NCBI GenBank assembly: GCA_922989275.2 | Contig: OV277866.1 | Coordinates: forward strand, 36,473,246-36,537,245 | Source of the DNA: Gari tellinella | Lineage: Eukaryota > Mollusca > Bivalvia > Cardiida > Psammobiidae | Direction: 5' to 3' | DNA: 64,000 nt | Part shown: positions 35,821 to 45,259 of the stretch, one piece after another | How positions within the stretch are numbered: the first letter of the stretch is position 1 | Layout: each line of letters opens with the position of its first letter | The notes under the pieces: generated by a model | What the model saw: only the letters and a program-made list of their open reading frames with translations | Told to the model about the DNA's origin: nothing | Databases searched by the model: none | Made by a program: the position numbers and the translations under genes

Positions 35821-36493
35821 AGTTCATACACAGCGGCCAATAAAAGCAAGGACTTATTACTGCCAATGATTAAAATACACCGCTTACCTGTGTTGAACAA
35901 TCTCTCAAAATAGCATGTCGTAACGACGCATATTTACTTAATGCAGGACTCAAGTAATATAGAAAGCTCATAAAGCAGATAATTATACTTAACTTGTATC
36001 CTGCATTAACCCTGTGTAAGAAGAATGTAATTTTTTCTTGTATGTATTGTCGCTGTGTACAGGTGTGACTGTCTCCGTCCAATCTGACCACAATAAAGCG
36101 AATGACCGATATCTATTTTGGCGAAAGAAAGGTGTGGACAACTTCAATACGCTTTGCTGATTTAAAGTTTAAAACATGTATGCTGATTTCCTTTATTTAC
36201 CTGTCCGTCGTTTGAAGCTCCTTTGGACGCTTTTTGAATTACTTTTGACCTGTTTCCAACCGTCACCTGTGTAGACAGGCATTCATACCTCGATGAACAC
36301 AGCTATGACTGTGTCCTCATACAAATGTACCTGTACCTATAGTAAAACCTCTCTTTAGCGACGTTATAAATATGCAATATTTATGGGTTTTCAAAACGTT
36401 TGTAGCTTAAAGGACAGAAATAATGGATAAAGATCCATTATGAGCCTTCTGCATCACGTAATAAATGTCATGCATTTTGCAGCTCCTTCTATT

Positions 36494-36652
36494 AACCCCT
36501 TCACTGCCTTACCCCGAGTACAATAGTTATTTTCAAACTGTTTGGCTCTCATTTCTATATTTCTTAAGTCAAAACAACTAAAATTTAGATTTTAGAAATA
36601 AAAGCAGACGACAATTGTATACAATTGATGACGTCATGGCAGTGAAGGTGTT
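36494..36652. mobile_element. Family C element, module deleted
   Basis: TTAACCCCTTCACTGCCTTA to GTCATGGCAGTGAAGGTGTT. The centre has only AAACTGTTTGGCTC, so one arm of the palindrome has been lost. Confidence 0.7.
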
Positions 36653-36914
36653 GAAAGATGATAATCCTGTCTTACTAGTAGTAGTAGTTTATTCATTTCT
36701 CTAACCAGGGAGATATACAATCTCCATTGTGCGGTGTCTGATCTGAGTCTGCACTGCTTGTCTAAATCACATTTATGAACAGGACGCTCGGCGTAAATCG
36801 GTTAACAGGACGAATGACAGATAAACCGTTTTGACGAGAAAACAGTGTGATGATCTTCAATACCTAAAGATGGTGCATTTGCAAAAATAAAAGAAAACAC
36901 TCAAATATAACCAA

Positions 36915-37330
36915 AAGGGTAGTATTATCGTGCATCTGGCATTGGAAAAATATGACCAGTCTAAAAACACCCTCTAGAAAAGTATTCAAATCTTAGTTTA
37001 TTTAGATATTTTCCATCGTTTTATCCATAGCGTCGAAAGACGCTATAGAAATTGATCACGGGTTCAGACATAAACCCGAGCCGAATTATGTAGTTGTATG
37101 TACCTTCCATCGCTACACACTGAAATACGTTAAATCGATCCGTGATATATGAATAGTTCCATGGCCCAGTTGTCTAAGCGTTTTCCTTATTTTGCCTTTT
37201 GTTCGCCAATGCCGGGTCCCTGGTTCGAATCCCACCAGAGATCAATATATTTTTTTTTATTGAAATACATTTTTTAACAGAATTTCTTATCCTAAAGTAA
37301 TTCTTTACCGTTTATATAAGTATTCGACAC
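36915..37330 (+). mobile_element. tRNA-related interspersed repeat (copy 1)
   Basis: It contains a degenerate tRNA-like core at about 37160-37243: TGGCCCAGTTGTCTAAGCG as box A and GGTTCGAATCCCACCAG as box B. This is preceded by about 240 bp (from TATCGTGCATCTGGCATT) and followed by T-rich sequence ending TTATCCTAAAGTAATT. The whole stretch matches 49325-49705 in reverse orientation, so it is a dispersed repeat and not a functional tRNA gene. The acceptor stem does not pair. Confidence 0.7.
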
Positions 37331-37456
37331 ATATTTACAAATTACTATATTTAATGCTAAAGCTGGTTGCGAGTCTCTTTAAGCCATCATGTCATTCTAA
37401 CCTGTCTGTTGTACGTTTTCTTAAATCCATATGTTCCCAAATCAACTTACTTCAAC

Positions 37457-38109
37457 TTAGTCCTCTTCGCCCATGGGTGGGCATAGGGCCGTCACCACTG
37501 TCCGCCAGTCGTCTCTATATTGCGCCCTCCGCTTTGCCTCGCCCCACGACAGCCTAACAGACCGCAGCTCAGCATCAAGAGATCTTCTCCAGGTCAGCAA
37601 TGGTCGACCTCGCTTTCTTTTGCCTTGGGGATTCCAGTCGAGAGCTTTGCGATTGATGTTCGAGTCCCCCCTTCGGATAATGTGCCCAATCCATCGCCAC
37701 TTTCTCTCTTTGATGGTTAACATCTCTGGCTTCTGTCTCGTCTTTCTCCAGAAATCCTTTCCGGCCACCTTATTTTCAAGATTCGACGAAGGCAATTGTT
37801 GATGAAGACTTGGCGCTTGAGTTCTATGCTCTTGGAGTGCTTCCACGTCTCAGGCCCGTATAGTAGGATAGACTTCACGTTGAAATTGAAGAGCTTGATT
37901 TTGGCCTTCAGCCGTATAACTGTGCTTTTCATGCAGATGTTGGTTAGGGCTATAAAGGTACCTGTTGCTTTCCCAATCCTGATCCTTACATCTTCATCTG
38001 ATCCTCCTGTCTTGTTTAGCACACTCCCAAGATAAGTGAAACTCCCCACTTCATAAATTGGCTGATTATCCAGCGTAAGCTGAGCTTCATTTCTCTGATT
38101 GATTCTCAT
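37457..38109 (-). pseudogene. Non-LTR retrotransposon C-terminal domain (3' part of a 5'-inverted copy)
   Basis: Minus-strand text in two frames. 38109 to 37717 has FTYLGSVLNKTGGSDEDV and YGPETWKHSKSIE. 37846 to 37457 has KWRWIGHIIRRGD, ALDWNPQGKRKRGRP and a normal-looking end, LCPPMGEED. One frameshift lies near 37780. This is the post-RT region of an endonuclease/RT type element. The next sequence upstream on this strand is the same kind of element in the opposite direction (38113 onward). Confidence 0.83.
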
Positions 38110-38112
38110 GCA

Positions 38113-38487
38113 TGGAGCATTGTCAAGGAAGCACTGAAGACCACCTGCGAAGAAACTCTCGGGTACAAAACGAGACAGTACAAGGACTGGTTGTCAGAAT
38201 ATTCTGTTAGGCTGATAGAGGAGAAGAGAGCAACCAAACACCGACTCCTACAGGCCAAGACCAGAGCACAGAAGCTAACCGTGCAGACAGAGTACAGGAC
38301 TAAACAGAGGGAGGTTAAGAGAAGCACACGGAAGGACAAGAGAAACAGGGTTGACACAATGGCCACAGAGGCTCAGCAAGTAGCAGACATAGGAGACGTG
38401 AAGACCTTGTATAACATTAGCAGGACACTAGTTGGGAAGAGAGGCGCCGCAGACAAGCCTGTCAAGTCCAAGGATGGTGTAGCATAG
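38113..38487 (+). pseudogene. Retrotransposon linker region, inverted 5' part
   Basis: An open frame from 38116 has WSIVKEALKTTCEETLGY, then a basic coiled stretch (RAQKLTVQTEYRTKQREVKR), then VKTLYNISRTLVGKRGA and PVKSKDG. That is the segment that lies between endonuclease and RT in this element type. It stops where foreign sequence begins at about 38487. It abuts the minus-strand 3' part head to head at about 38110. Confidence 0.75.
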
Positions 38488-38656
38488 TCCGATGTTTTAA
38501 TCCACTTCGCAGTTGTGTAACCCCAGGTTCATGGATCTGCTTTATAACAAGGTAAACGTTTTTGTCTATAGCTTTATTTCCTTAAGTGTTCCCAGACACG
38601 TCTCTATAAAAAACCAGCATTTCTAACTTCACCCCTACATCTCTCCAAGACCTGTA

Positions 38657-39180
38657 CTTAACGTATCCCTACATCTTGCCAGTTCCAATTCAACGTCTAT
38701 TCTCTCTTTAATCCTACTAAAACGCAAGCTCCTTCTACTCTCTCTCAGAGCGCGCAGCTCTTTATAAACAGTATGTAGGAACTCGAATGAATAACGTCAG
38801 AGCTACGTACGCACATTCCAGCCACGTCCTAGCAACGTAACCAGGCGTATTCTTACTATGTCTGGCTCCTTAATATGGGACTCTATCCCTGACTCATAAC
38901 CTAATATGTAACAACCTAGTCGATTGACGTAACATCCGTTGTTATGCAATTTGCATAACGGAAGCGTGGGATGACAGAAAATTGCCTTTTCCGGGATAAG
39001 GGGAGGTACCAAAGTCTTACTAATCAGTGACGTATTTTGACCTTTCGTAATCCCCCGCACATTCTAGAAGGCGTGACGTAGATTGAGTAATAATTTATTT
39101 TAAGAACGTATGCTAAAAATAACCACTGAACAGATAAGAAGTTTCTCCAGCATTTCATGTCTGTTGCTATAAGGTAACTA
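38657..39180 (+). repeat. Unidentified 530-bp sequence inserted in the retrotransposon, first of three copies
   Basis: This stretch interrupts the retrotransposon between its linker (KSKDG) and LTKPDEQ. It holds a short palindrome, GTTATGCAAATTTGCATAAC-like, at about 38936-38962. An 85-codon minus frame (38803-39060) is kept in all three copies, but copy identity alone explains that. I do not recognise it. The left end may extend back to about 38488. Confidence 0.5.
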
Positions 39181-39194
39181 CGTTACAATGGTAG

Positions 39195-39503
39195 GACACT
39201 GACGAAACCAGACGAGCAACTGGATAGGTGGATGGAACACGTCAGTGAACTCCTCAGCGGCACATCAGTTGATACTCCCCCGACATACCAGAAGGACAGG
39301 GACTGGACATCGATATAGGACCTATTACCAAGGACGAGACCATGGACGCAGTGGTGATGCTTAAGAATGGCAAAACACCAGGCCTCGATGGGATCCCACC
39401 AGAAGCCCTAAAGGCAGATCGTGAAACCACAGCCGATCTACTGATAGGACTACTACAGGACATTTGGGAGAAAAAAGAAGTTCCATCCGAATGGAGGACA
39501 GGT
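39195..39503 (+). pseudogene. RT fragment, tandem copy 1
   Basis: Text LTKPDEQLDRW, then after a stop and frame change ITKDETMDAVVMLKNGKTPG, LDGIPPEALKADRE and KKEVPSEWRTGL, the finger region of a non-LTR RT. It is cut off at the unit boundary where the RT would go on with a LPKKGDL-type motif. Confidence 0.75.
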
Positions 39504-40041
39504 CTTAACGTATCCCTACATCTTGCCAGTTCCAATTCAACGTCTATTCTCTCTTTAATCCTACTAAAACGCAAGCTCCTTCTACTCTCTCTCAGAGCGC
39601 GCAGCTCTTTATAAACAGTATGTAGGAACTCGAATGAATAACGTCAGAGCTACGTACGCACATTCCAGCCACGTCCTAGCAACGTAACCAGGCGTATTCT
39701 TACTATGTCTGGCTCCCTAATATGGGACTCTATCCCTGACTCATAACCTAATATGTAACAACCTAGTCGATTGACGTAACATCCGTTGTTATGCAATTTG
39801 CATAACGGAAGCGTGGGATGACAGACAATTGCCTTTTCCGGGATAAGGGGAGGTACCAAAGTCTTACTAATCAGTGACGTATTTTGACCTTTCGTAATCA
39901 CCCGCACATGCTAGAAGGCGTGACGTAGATTGAGTAATAATTTATTTTAAGAACGTATGCTAAAAATAACCACTGAACAGATAAAAAGTTTCTCCAGCAT
40001 TTCATGTCTGTTGCTATAAGGTAACTACGTTACAATGGTAG

Positions 40042-40350
40042 GACCCTGACGAAACCAGACGAGCAACTGGATAGGTGGAGGGAACACTTCAGTGAACTCC
40101 TCAACTGCACATCAGTTGATACTCCCCCGACATACCAGAAGGACAGGGACTGGACATCGATATAGGACCTATTACCAAGGACGAGACCATGGACGCAGTG
40201 GTGATGCTTAAGAATGGCAAAACACCAGGCCTCGATGGGATCCCACCAGAAGCCCTAAAGGCAGATCGTGAAACCACAGCCGATCTACTGATAGGACTAC
40301 TACAGGACATTTGGGAGAAAAAAGAAGTTCCATCCGAATGGAGGACAGGT
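40042..40350 (+). pseudogene. RT fragment, tandem copy 2
   Basis: Same segment as copy 1, one 847-bp period later, with a few substitutions, for example CTCAACTGC for CTCAGCGGC. It is also truncated after EWRTGL at the unit boundary. Confidence 0.75.
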
Positions 40351-40888
40351 CTTAACGTATCCCTACATCTTGCCAGTTCCAATTCAACGTCTATTCTCTC
40401 TTTAATCCTACTAAAACGCAAGCTCCTTCTACTCTCTCTCAGAGCGCGCAGCTCTTTATAAACAGTATGTAGGAACTCGAATGAATAACGTCAGAGCTAC
40501 GTACGCACATTCCAGCCACGTCCTAGCAACGTAACCAGGCGTATTCTTACTATGTCTGGCTCCCTAATATGGGACTCTATCCCTGACTCATAACCTAATA
40601 TGTAACAACCTAGTCGATTGACGTAACATCCGTTGTTATGCAATTTGCATAACGGAAGCGTGGGATGACAGAAAATTGCCTTTTCCGGGATAAGGGGAGG
40701 TACCAAAGTCTTACTAATCAGTGACGTATTTTGACCTTTCGTAATCACCCGCACATTCTAGAAGGCGTGACGTAGATTGAGTAATAATTTATTTTAAGAA
40801 CGTATGCTAAAAATATCCACTGAACAGATAAGAAGTTTCTCCAGCATTTCATGTCTGTTGCTATAAGGTAACTACGTTACAATGGTAG

Positions 40889-41420
40889 GACACTGACGAA
40901 ACCAGACGAGCAACTGGATAGGTGGAGGGAACACTTCAGTGAACTCCTCAGCGGCACATCAGTTGATACTCCCCCGACATACCAGAAGGACAGGGACTGG
41001 ACATCGATATAGGACCTATTACCAAGGACGAGATCATGGACGCAGTGGTGATGCTTAAGAATGGCAAAACACCAGGCCTCGATGGGATCCCACCAGAAGC
41101 CCTAAAGGCAGATCGTGAAACCACAGCCGATCTACTGATAGGACTACTACAGGACATTTTGGAGAAAAAAGAAGTTCCATCCGAATGGAGGACAGGTCTG
41201 ATCGTCTAACTACCAAAGAAAGGAGATCTAGGGGACTGTCAGAATTGGAGGGGCATCCAGTTGTTATCGTTGCCAAGCAAAGTTCTGACGAGGATAATTC
41301 TGAAAAGGATCAAGTACGCCATCGACAAAGTCATGAGGGACGAGCAGGCAGGGTTCCGCCAAGGAAGATCGTGTACAGACCAGATTGCAACGCTAAGGAT
41401 CATCGTTGAACAGTCACTTT
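40889..41420 (+). pseudogene. RT fragment, tandem copy 3, continuing into further RT sequence
   Basis: The third copy is the only one that runs on past EWRTGL: LPKKGDLGDCQNWRGIQLLS, VLTRIILKRIKYAID, DEQAGFRQGRSCTDQIATLR, shifted between frames near 41215 and 41260. RT sequence ends near 41420, before the catalytic FxDD region, so the core is lost. Confidence 0.78.
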
Positions 41421-41631
41421 TTCTTTTGTGTCGTAGAGCTTTTTGTTACGTAAACAAGCTAGATAACTCCTACCTGTTCACTCGCATAAGTCTGACAAAA
41501 TAATTTTTTTTATTTCCCTTGGTAATTTGTTGATCGCGGTCGGATGAAAACTTGTCTAGGTCACTCACCTTTATGTCTAGTGCATGCTCGAAAAAAAGAG
41601 TACAGGGAGAGAAAGTGGTATACATTGTTCT

Positions 41632-41740
41632 TACAGTAAAACCTCTCTTCTACGACCACTATTTTGTTTCAATAATTAGGTGTTATCGACAGGTGACTGC
41701 TTAAAGCAAGGTGACAGTAAAACAGAAAGCTCCATTCGGG
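41632..41740. mobile_element. Family G element, left half
   Basis: TACAGTAAAACCTCTCTTCT, ACGACCACT and CTTAAAGCAAGGTGACAGTA, then the element breaks off at AAAGCTCCATTCGGG. Confidence 0.65.
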
Positions 41741-41837
41741 CAATTTGGCGGTTTCTGTTGTGTGAGGTGAAAACAGTCGACATCCTGATCAGACTCACGG
41801 CTATCTGATGTTTGATGTGACGTCTGTTCTTGAAATG

Positions 41838-42070
41838 TTAACCCTTTCACTTAATGACGCTTAAAATCGCGTTTGCAACAGTTTATGCCCTGATCAGACG
41901 CCGCGTGACGCGGCGTCTGATCAGGACCCAAACTGTTTGACACTCTTACCGATATCTATCACTAAGTCATATAATCTTAAATCTAGCTTTGAAACGTGTC
42001 TAGCAGAAAACAATACTGAAGCAGCGATGGGAAAAACATCTCCCGAATAATTTGATCATCAAAAGGTTAA
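41838..42070. mobile_element. Family C element
   Basis: TTAACCCTTTCACTTAATGA to TGATCATCAAAAGGTTAA, with a perfect module 1 (CCTGATCAGACGCCGCGTGA and complement) at about 41873-41940. Confidence 0.78.
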
Positions 42071-42115
42071 CAGTGAACATCATTGTTTTAGCTTTGAAAC
42101 AATAATTCCTCTCCA

Positions 42116-42366
42116 CTGTACAGTGCATAAGACGTTATTCTTTCCCGTTCAAACGCAAATGAAACACAAACGCAATGCATTAAAATGGAGAAAATGACAA
42201 CTTTTATAATTTTGACTATCTTGATTAATCTGGGTTGCAAACACATTTGAGCCTTATCAGACGCCGGGTTACCCAGCGTCTGATCTGGCTCCAATCTGCT
42301 TGCATTCGAAATGATAGGTTTATCGTTAACGCGTCTATTGGGAATGAATAGCGTCCTCTCTACTGC
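42116..42366. mobile_element. Family A element, degenerate
   Basis: ACTGTACAGTGCATAAGACG, TTATTCTTTCCC, module 1 (GACGCCGGGTTACCCAGCGTC), then GAATAGCGTCCTCTCTACTGCA. Sequence drift is high, so it is an older copy. Confidence 0.68.
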
Positions 42367-42494
42367 ACCTGATAACTAGGGCCTCAGCCTGTAACAAACT
42401 AAACCCATGCTCTACAAGATTGACGTCTGCTTTTAAAATGCCATGTGCTTTTACGTCAACGAGTGGGCGTTTACTGGGGAAGGAACATTGGGTA

Positions 42495-42745
42495 TTAACT
42501 CTTTCCTCCCTGAAACTTTAAATGGAAAATTCCATTTTCCATTTTAGTCTAGTCCATTTCTGTCTTTTAAGGGTTGTTTTTGTCAATGCTTGGCATTGTG
42601 ACAAACAGTGAAGAACCTGATCAGAGGGCTCCTTTTGGAGCCCTCTGACCAGGGTCTTCACTGTTTGCATAGGACAAGTGTACTATTCACATGTACACTG
42701 TTTGAAAAGCACGCCTATATGCGGGACTAGGGTTCAAAGAGTTAA
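42495..42745. mobile_element. Family M element (TTAA-flanked, GAGGGCTCC palindrome)
   Basis: TTAACTCTTTCCTCCCTGAA to CGGGACTAGGGTTCAAAGAG, TTAA. The centre is CAAACAGTGAAGAACCTGAT, CAGAGGGCTCC and complement, the module 1 frame with a different core. The retrotransposon 3' fragment begins at its right TTAA. Confidence 0.8.
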
Positions 42746-44155
42746 AGGTACATGTACTGAATTAGAGGTTGTCGATAATTTCAACTATTTGGGTACTGTC
42801 TTTAATTATAATGGAACCTTTGTTTTAAACCAAGAAACTCTGGCAGGTAAGGGCCTGAAAGCTTTAAACGTTTTAGTAAATAATTTAAAGGAATATCCTA
42901 TCAATACTAGTGTTAAATGTCAGCTTTTTGACGCTTTTGTCGGTGCCACTTTAAATTGTGGTTGTGAAATCTGGGGTTTTGGCAAGGCTAAATATATTGA
43001 ACGAATACATCTAAAGTTTTGTAAAAGCGTGTTAGGTGTAAAAACGTCAACAAGCAACATGGGAGTCTACGGTGAATTAGGAAGATATCCCTTGTACATT
43101 AATAGATACACATGCATTATTAGATTTCTGTGTAAAACATTGTTTTCAAATTATATAAATATTACTACACTGTATACAAGTATCTTAGCCGGACCTGTTA
43201 CAGGTAAACAGAATTGGGCATATAGTGTTAAGTCTTTACTTGATCAATATGGTTTCTCATATGTGTGGAATAATCCCTATTATACAAATCTGCAAAATTT
43301 TCATACCATTTTTAAATCAAGAATAATTGATGTATTTAAGCAAAACTGGCACAGTAGTATTTCGAATGGTAAAAGTTATCTACGTACCACTTTTTCAAAA
43401 ATACTTTTGGTTTTGAAAAGTTTTTGGATACATTACCATGTAAGCTACGTATATCACTAGGAAGACTACGGCTATCATCACACACTTTACGAATTGAAAC
43501 AGGCAGATACAACCAAAATAGAACAGAAAGAGCGCTTCGATATTATACAGTGTGTGATAATAGGGACATAGAAGATGAATACATGTATCATTTTATCATA
43601 ATATGCCCAGTTTACAAGGATTGGAGGAAAAAGTACCTTAAACTGTATTACTATAGACGCCCAAGCATGTTTAAATTCACACAGTTAATGGCTTTAACAA
43701 ATGATAGTTCTGTCCATAAACTCAGTAACTATATTTCTGAAGATATGTCTGTTAGAAGTTCGCTCCTATAAATTATTACCTATACACTAAAATATGCAAA
43801 CGCTTCACGCAACTCTCATAGTCATGTATACTATATACACTACTATATACACAGTAGCTATGAATATTGCATAGAAGTCCATCCTCCTATAATAATTATC
43901 ATAAACACATTTATACATAATTATGTTGTTTTTTTCTCCCAAATTTACTCCTGAACGAATATGATGTTGGTAGTCTAATACATATAACTTCATATTTAAT
44001 CATAAATATTTATACGAAACTTGGGAAATATGTATTTTCATTTTGTATACGCTATGATGACCATGTGACATATTATACTTATTGTTAAAATTACTATGGA
44101 ATGACGAGAAACTGTAAAGTTTAAGTCAATAAAGAAATTTCTGATTCTGTATTCA
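42746..44155 (+). pseudogene. 3' end of a second type of non-LTR retrotransposon
   Basis: The frame from about 42746 to 43457 has NFNYLGTVFNYNG, a post-RT motif, then CGCEIWGFG and FCKSVLGVKTST. After a frameshift near 43410 it continues to 43771 with RTERALRYYTVCDN and a Cys/His pattern ending IICPVYKDWRKK, as in the C-terminal finger of such elements. The RT core is missing. About 380 bp of 3' non-coding sequence ends near AATAAAGAAA (44131-44140). The open frame begins inside the neighbouring palindromic element, so its first residues are not part of the protein. Confidence 0.8.
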
Positions 44156-44289
44156 GTTTTTCTTGATAAACACGAATATGAGTGTCGATAATTTTTGATC
44201 CTGATCAAGTGTTAATCGTCATCTGTTCCGTATACAAACTGTTCGCAAATGAAAATTCACTCTGGCTCCGCAGAGAATGGGTTAATTTT

Positions 44290-44791
44290 TTAACCCTTTT
44301 AATGCCGAGGCCGAAAACCTTTACATTTACAGTGGAGAAAACGTTATTCTTTCCCAATAAACGCGTTTACGCTAAAACTATTATTTGCAGTGCAAACAGT
44401 TTGGAGCCAGATCAGACGCCGGGTATCCCGGCGTCTGATCAGGCTCCACACTGTTTGCCACCAAGATAAACATGAAACATCAGAATTGTCAAAAAGTTGT
44501 TCTTTTCTACGTTTTAGTGCTTTGCGTTTGCGTACGTTTGCGTTTAAACGGGAAAGAATAACAGATTCTCCACTGTACATGTAGGTTTGGATCTTGAACA
44601 GACACAGCGTTACGCGGTATCTAATCAGGATCCAAACTCTTTGACACTCATAGCAATGCTTCTTTAGTCAAAATTGCAAACTATTCCGATTTTCATAAAT
44701 AAAAGCAGACGAAATGTATAAGCAGACGATAATATGGCAGACATACTGTATAAGAAGGGTAATTACGTCACAATGGCAGTGAAAGGGTTAA
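44290..44791. mobile_element. Family C element (TTAA-flanked) carrying a family A insertion
   Basis: Ends are TTAACCCTTTTAATGCC and GGCAGTGAAAGGGTTAA. Inside, a family A element occupies 44328-44577, and the family C sequence resumes with GTAGGTTTGGATCTTGAACA. The family C module 1 remains only in part (GACACAGCGTTACGCGGT). Confidence 0.8.
44328..44577. mobile_element. Family A element nested in a family C element
   Basis: Complete and well preserved: TACAGTGGAGAAAACGTTATTC to GAATAACAGATTCTCCACTGTA with intact module 1 at about 44393-44458. It is younger than the family C copy that it interrupts. Confidence 0.88.
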
Positions 44792-45196
44792 GCAAGCTAA
44801 GCAGTTTTTATTAAAAAATGTTTAGTCTGCAACAACTTAACATCATCAATGTAATATATACAATTTAAGAATCAGATTTGACCAAGAGTTACTCGGCGTC
44901 TCATCTGAATAACAACCGTTTACTTTATTTATCAAAGTTTTGGCCATAGCCCACAGCTCAGAAGGTTATACTTGTCAACTTGTCAAGTTTTTCCAGTAAA
45001 AATGGTGATTTCTTAAATTAAAAAACAAAACAAACACGCACACAAAACAACTGCAAACGACATTTTTAAGTATCCGAGAATATAACAGTGAACGAGTTAA
45101 GTCTCTGCATAGTTTATGTAGGAATATGACAGGTCATTATTTGGATGTGTAAGATATACACTAGGTGAATACTGTTTACATGTACCAGACATAGAC

Positions 45197-45259
45197 ATGG
45201 ATGTGCGACAGCTAAAAGATGACCTATATTCACTCTTCCCTGACCACCGGGACTTTCTG
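45197..45259 (+). CDS. HK: Hexokinase coding exon 1
   Basis: This exon codes for the first 21 residues, starting MDVRQLKDDL and ending FL before the donor GTACGT, in phase 0. An in-frame TAG lies 26 codons upstream and no ATG lies between it and the start, which supports this initiator. The N-terminal segment is poorly conserved in the family, so the assignment rests on phase, reading frame and the fit to exon 2. A further untranslated exon upstream is possible. Confidence 0.7.

Larger units (their letters stand above)
38657..41197 (+). repeat. Tandem triplication, three 847-bp units
   Basis: Units are 38657-39503, 39504-40350 and 40351-41197, each exactly 847 bp and differing by only a few substitutions. 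Each unit is about 530 bp of unidentified sequence followed by about 320 bp of retrotransposon RT. The RT-to-foreign junction (ACAGGT then CTTAACG) exists only at the internal unit boundaries. Outside the array the left flank reads CCTGTA and the right flank continues the RT reading frame. Confidence 0.93.

Noticed and set aside
37160..37243. tRNA gene
   Set aside because: It has box A and box B-like text but the acceptor stem does not pair, and the surrounding 400 bp is a dispersed repeat.
38803..40754. An 85-codon minus-strand frame repeated three times, apparently conserved
   Set aside because: It is in the 847-bp tandem units, so the repeat identity explains it. There is no recognisable motif.
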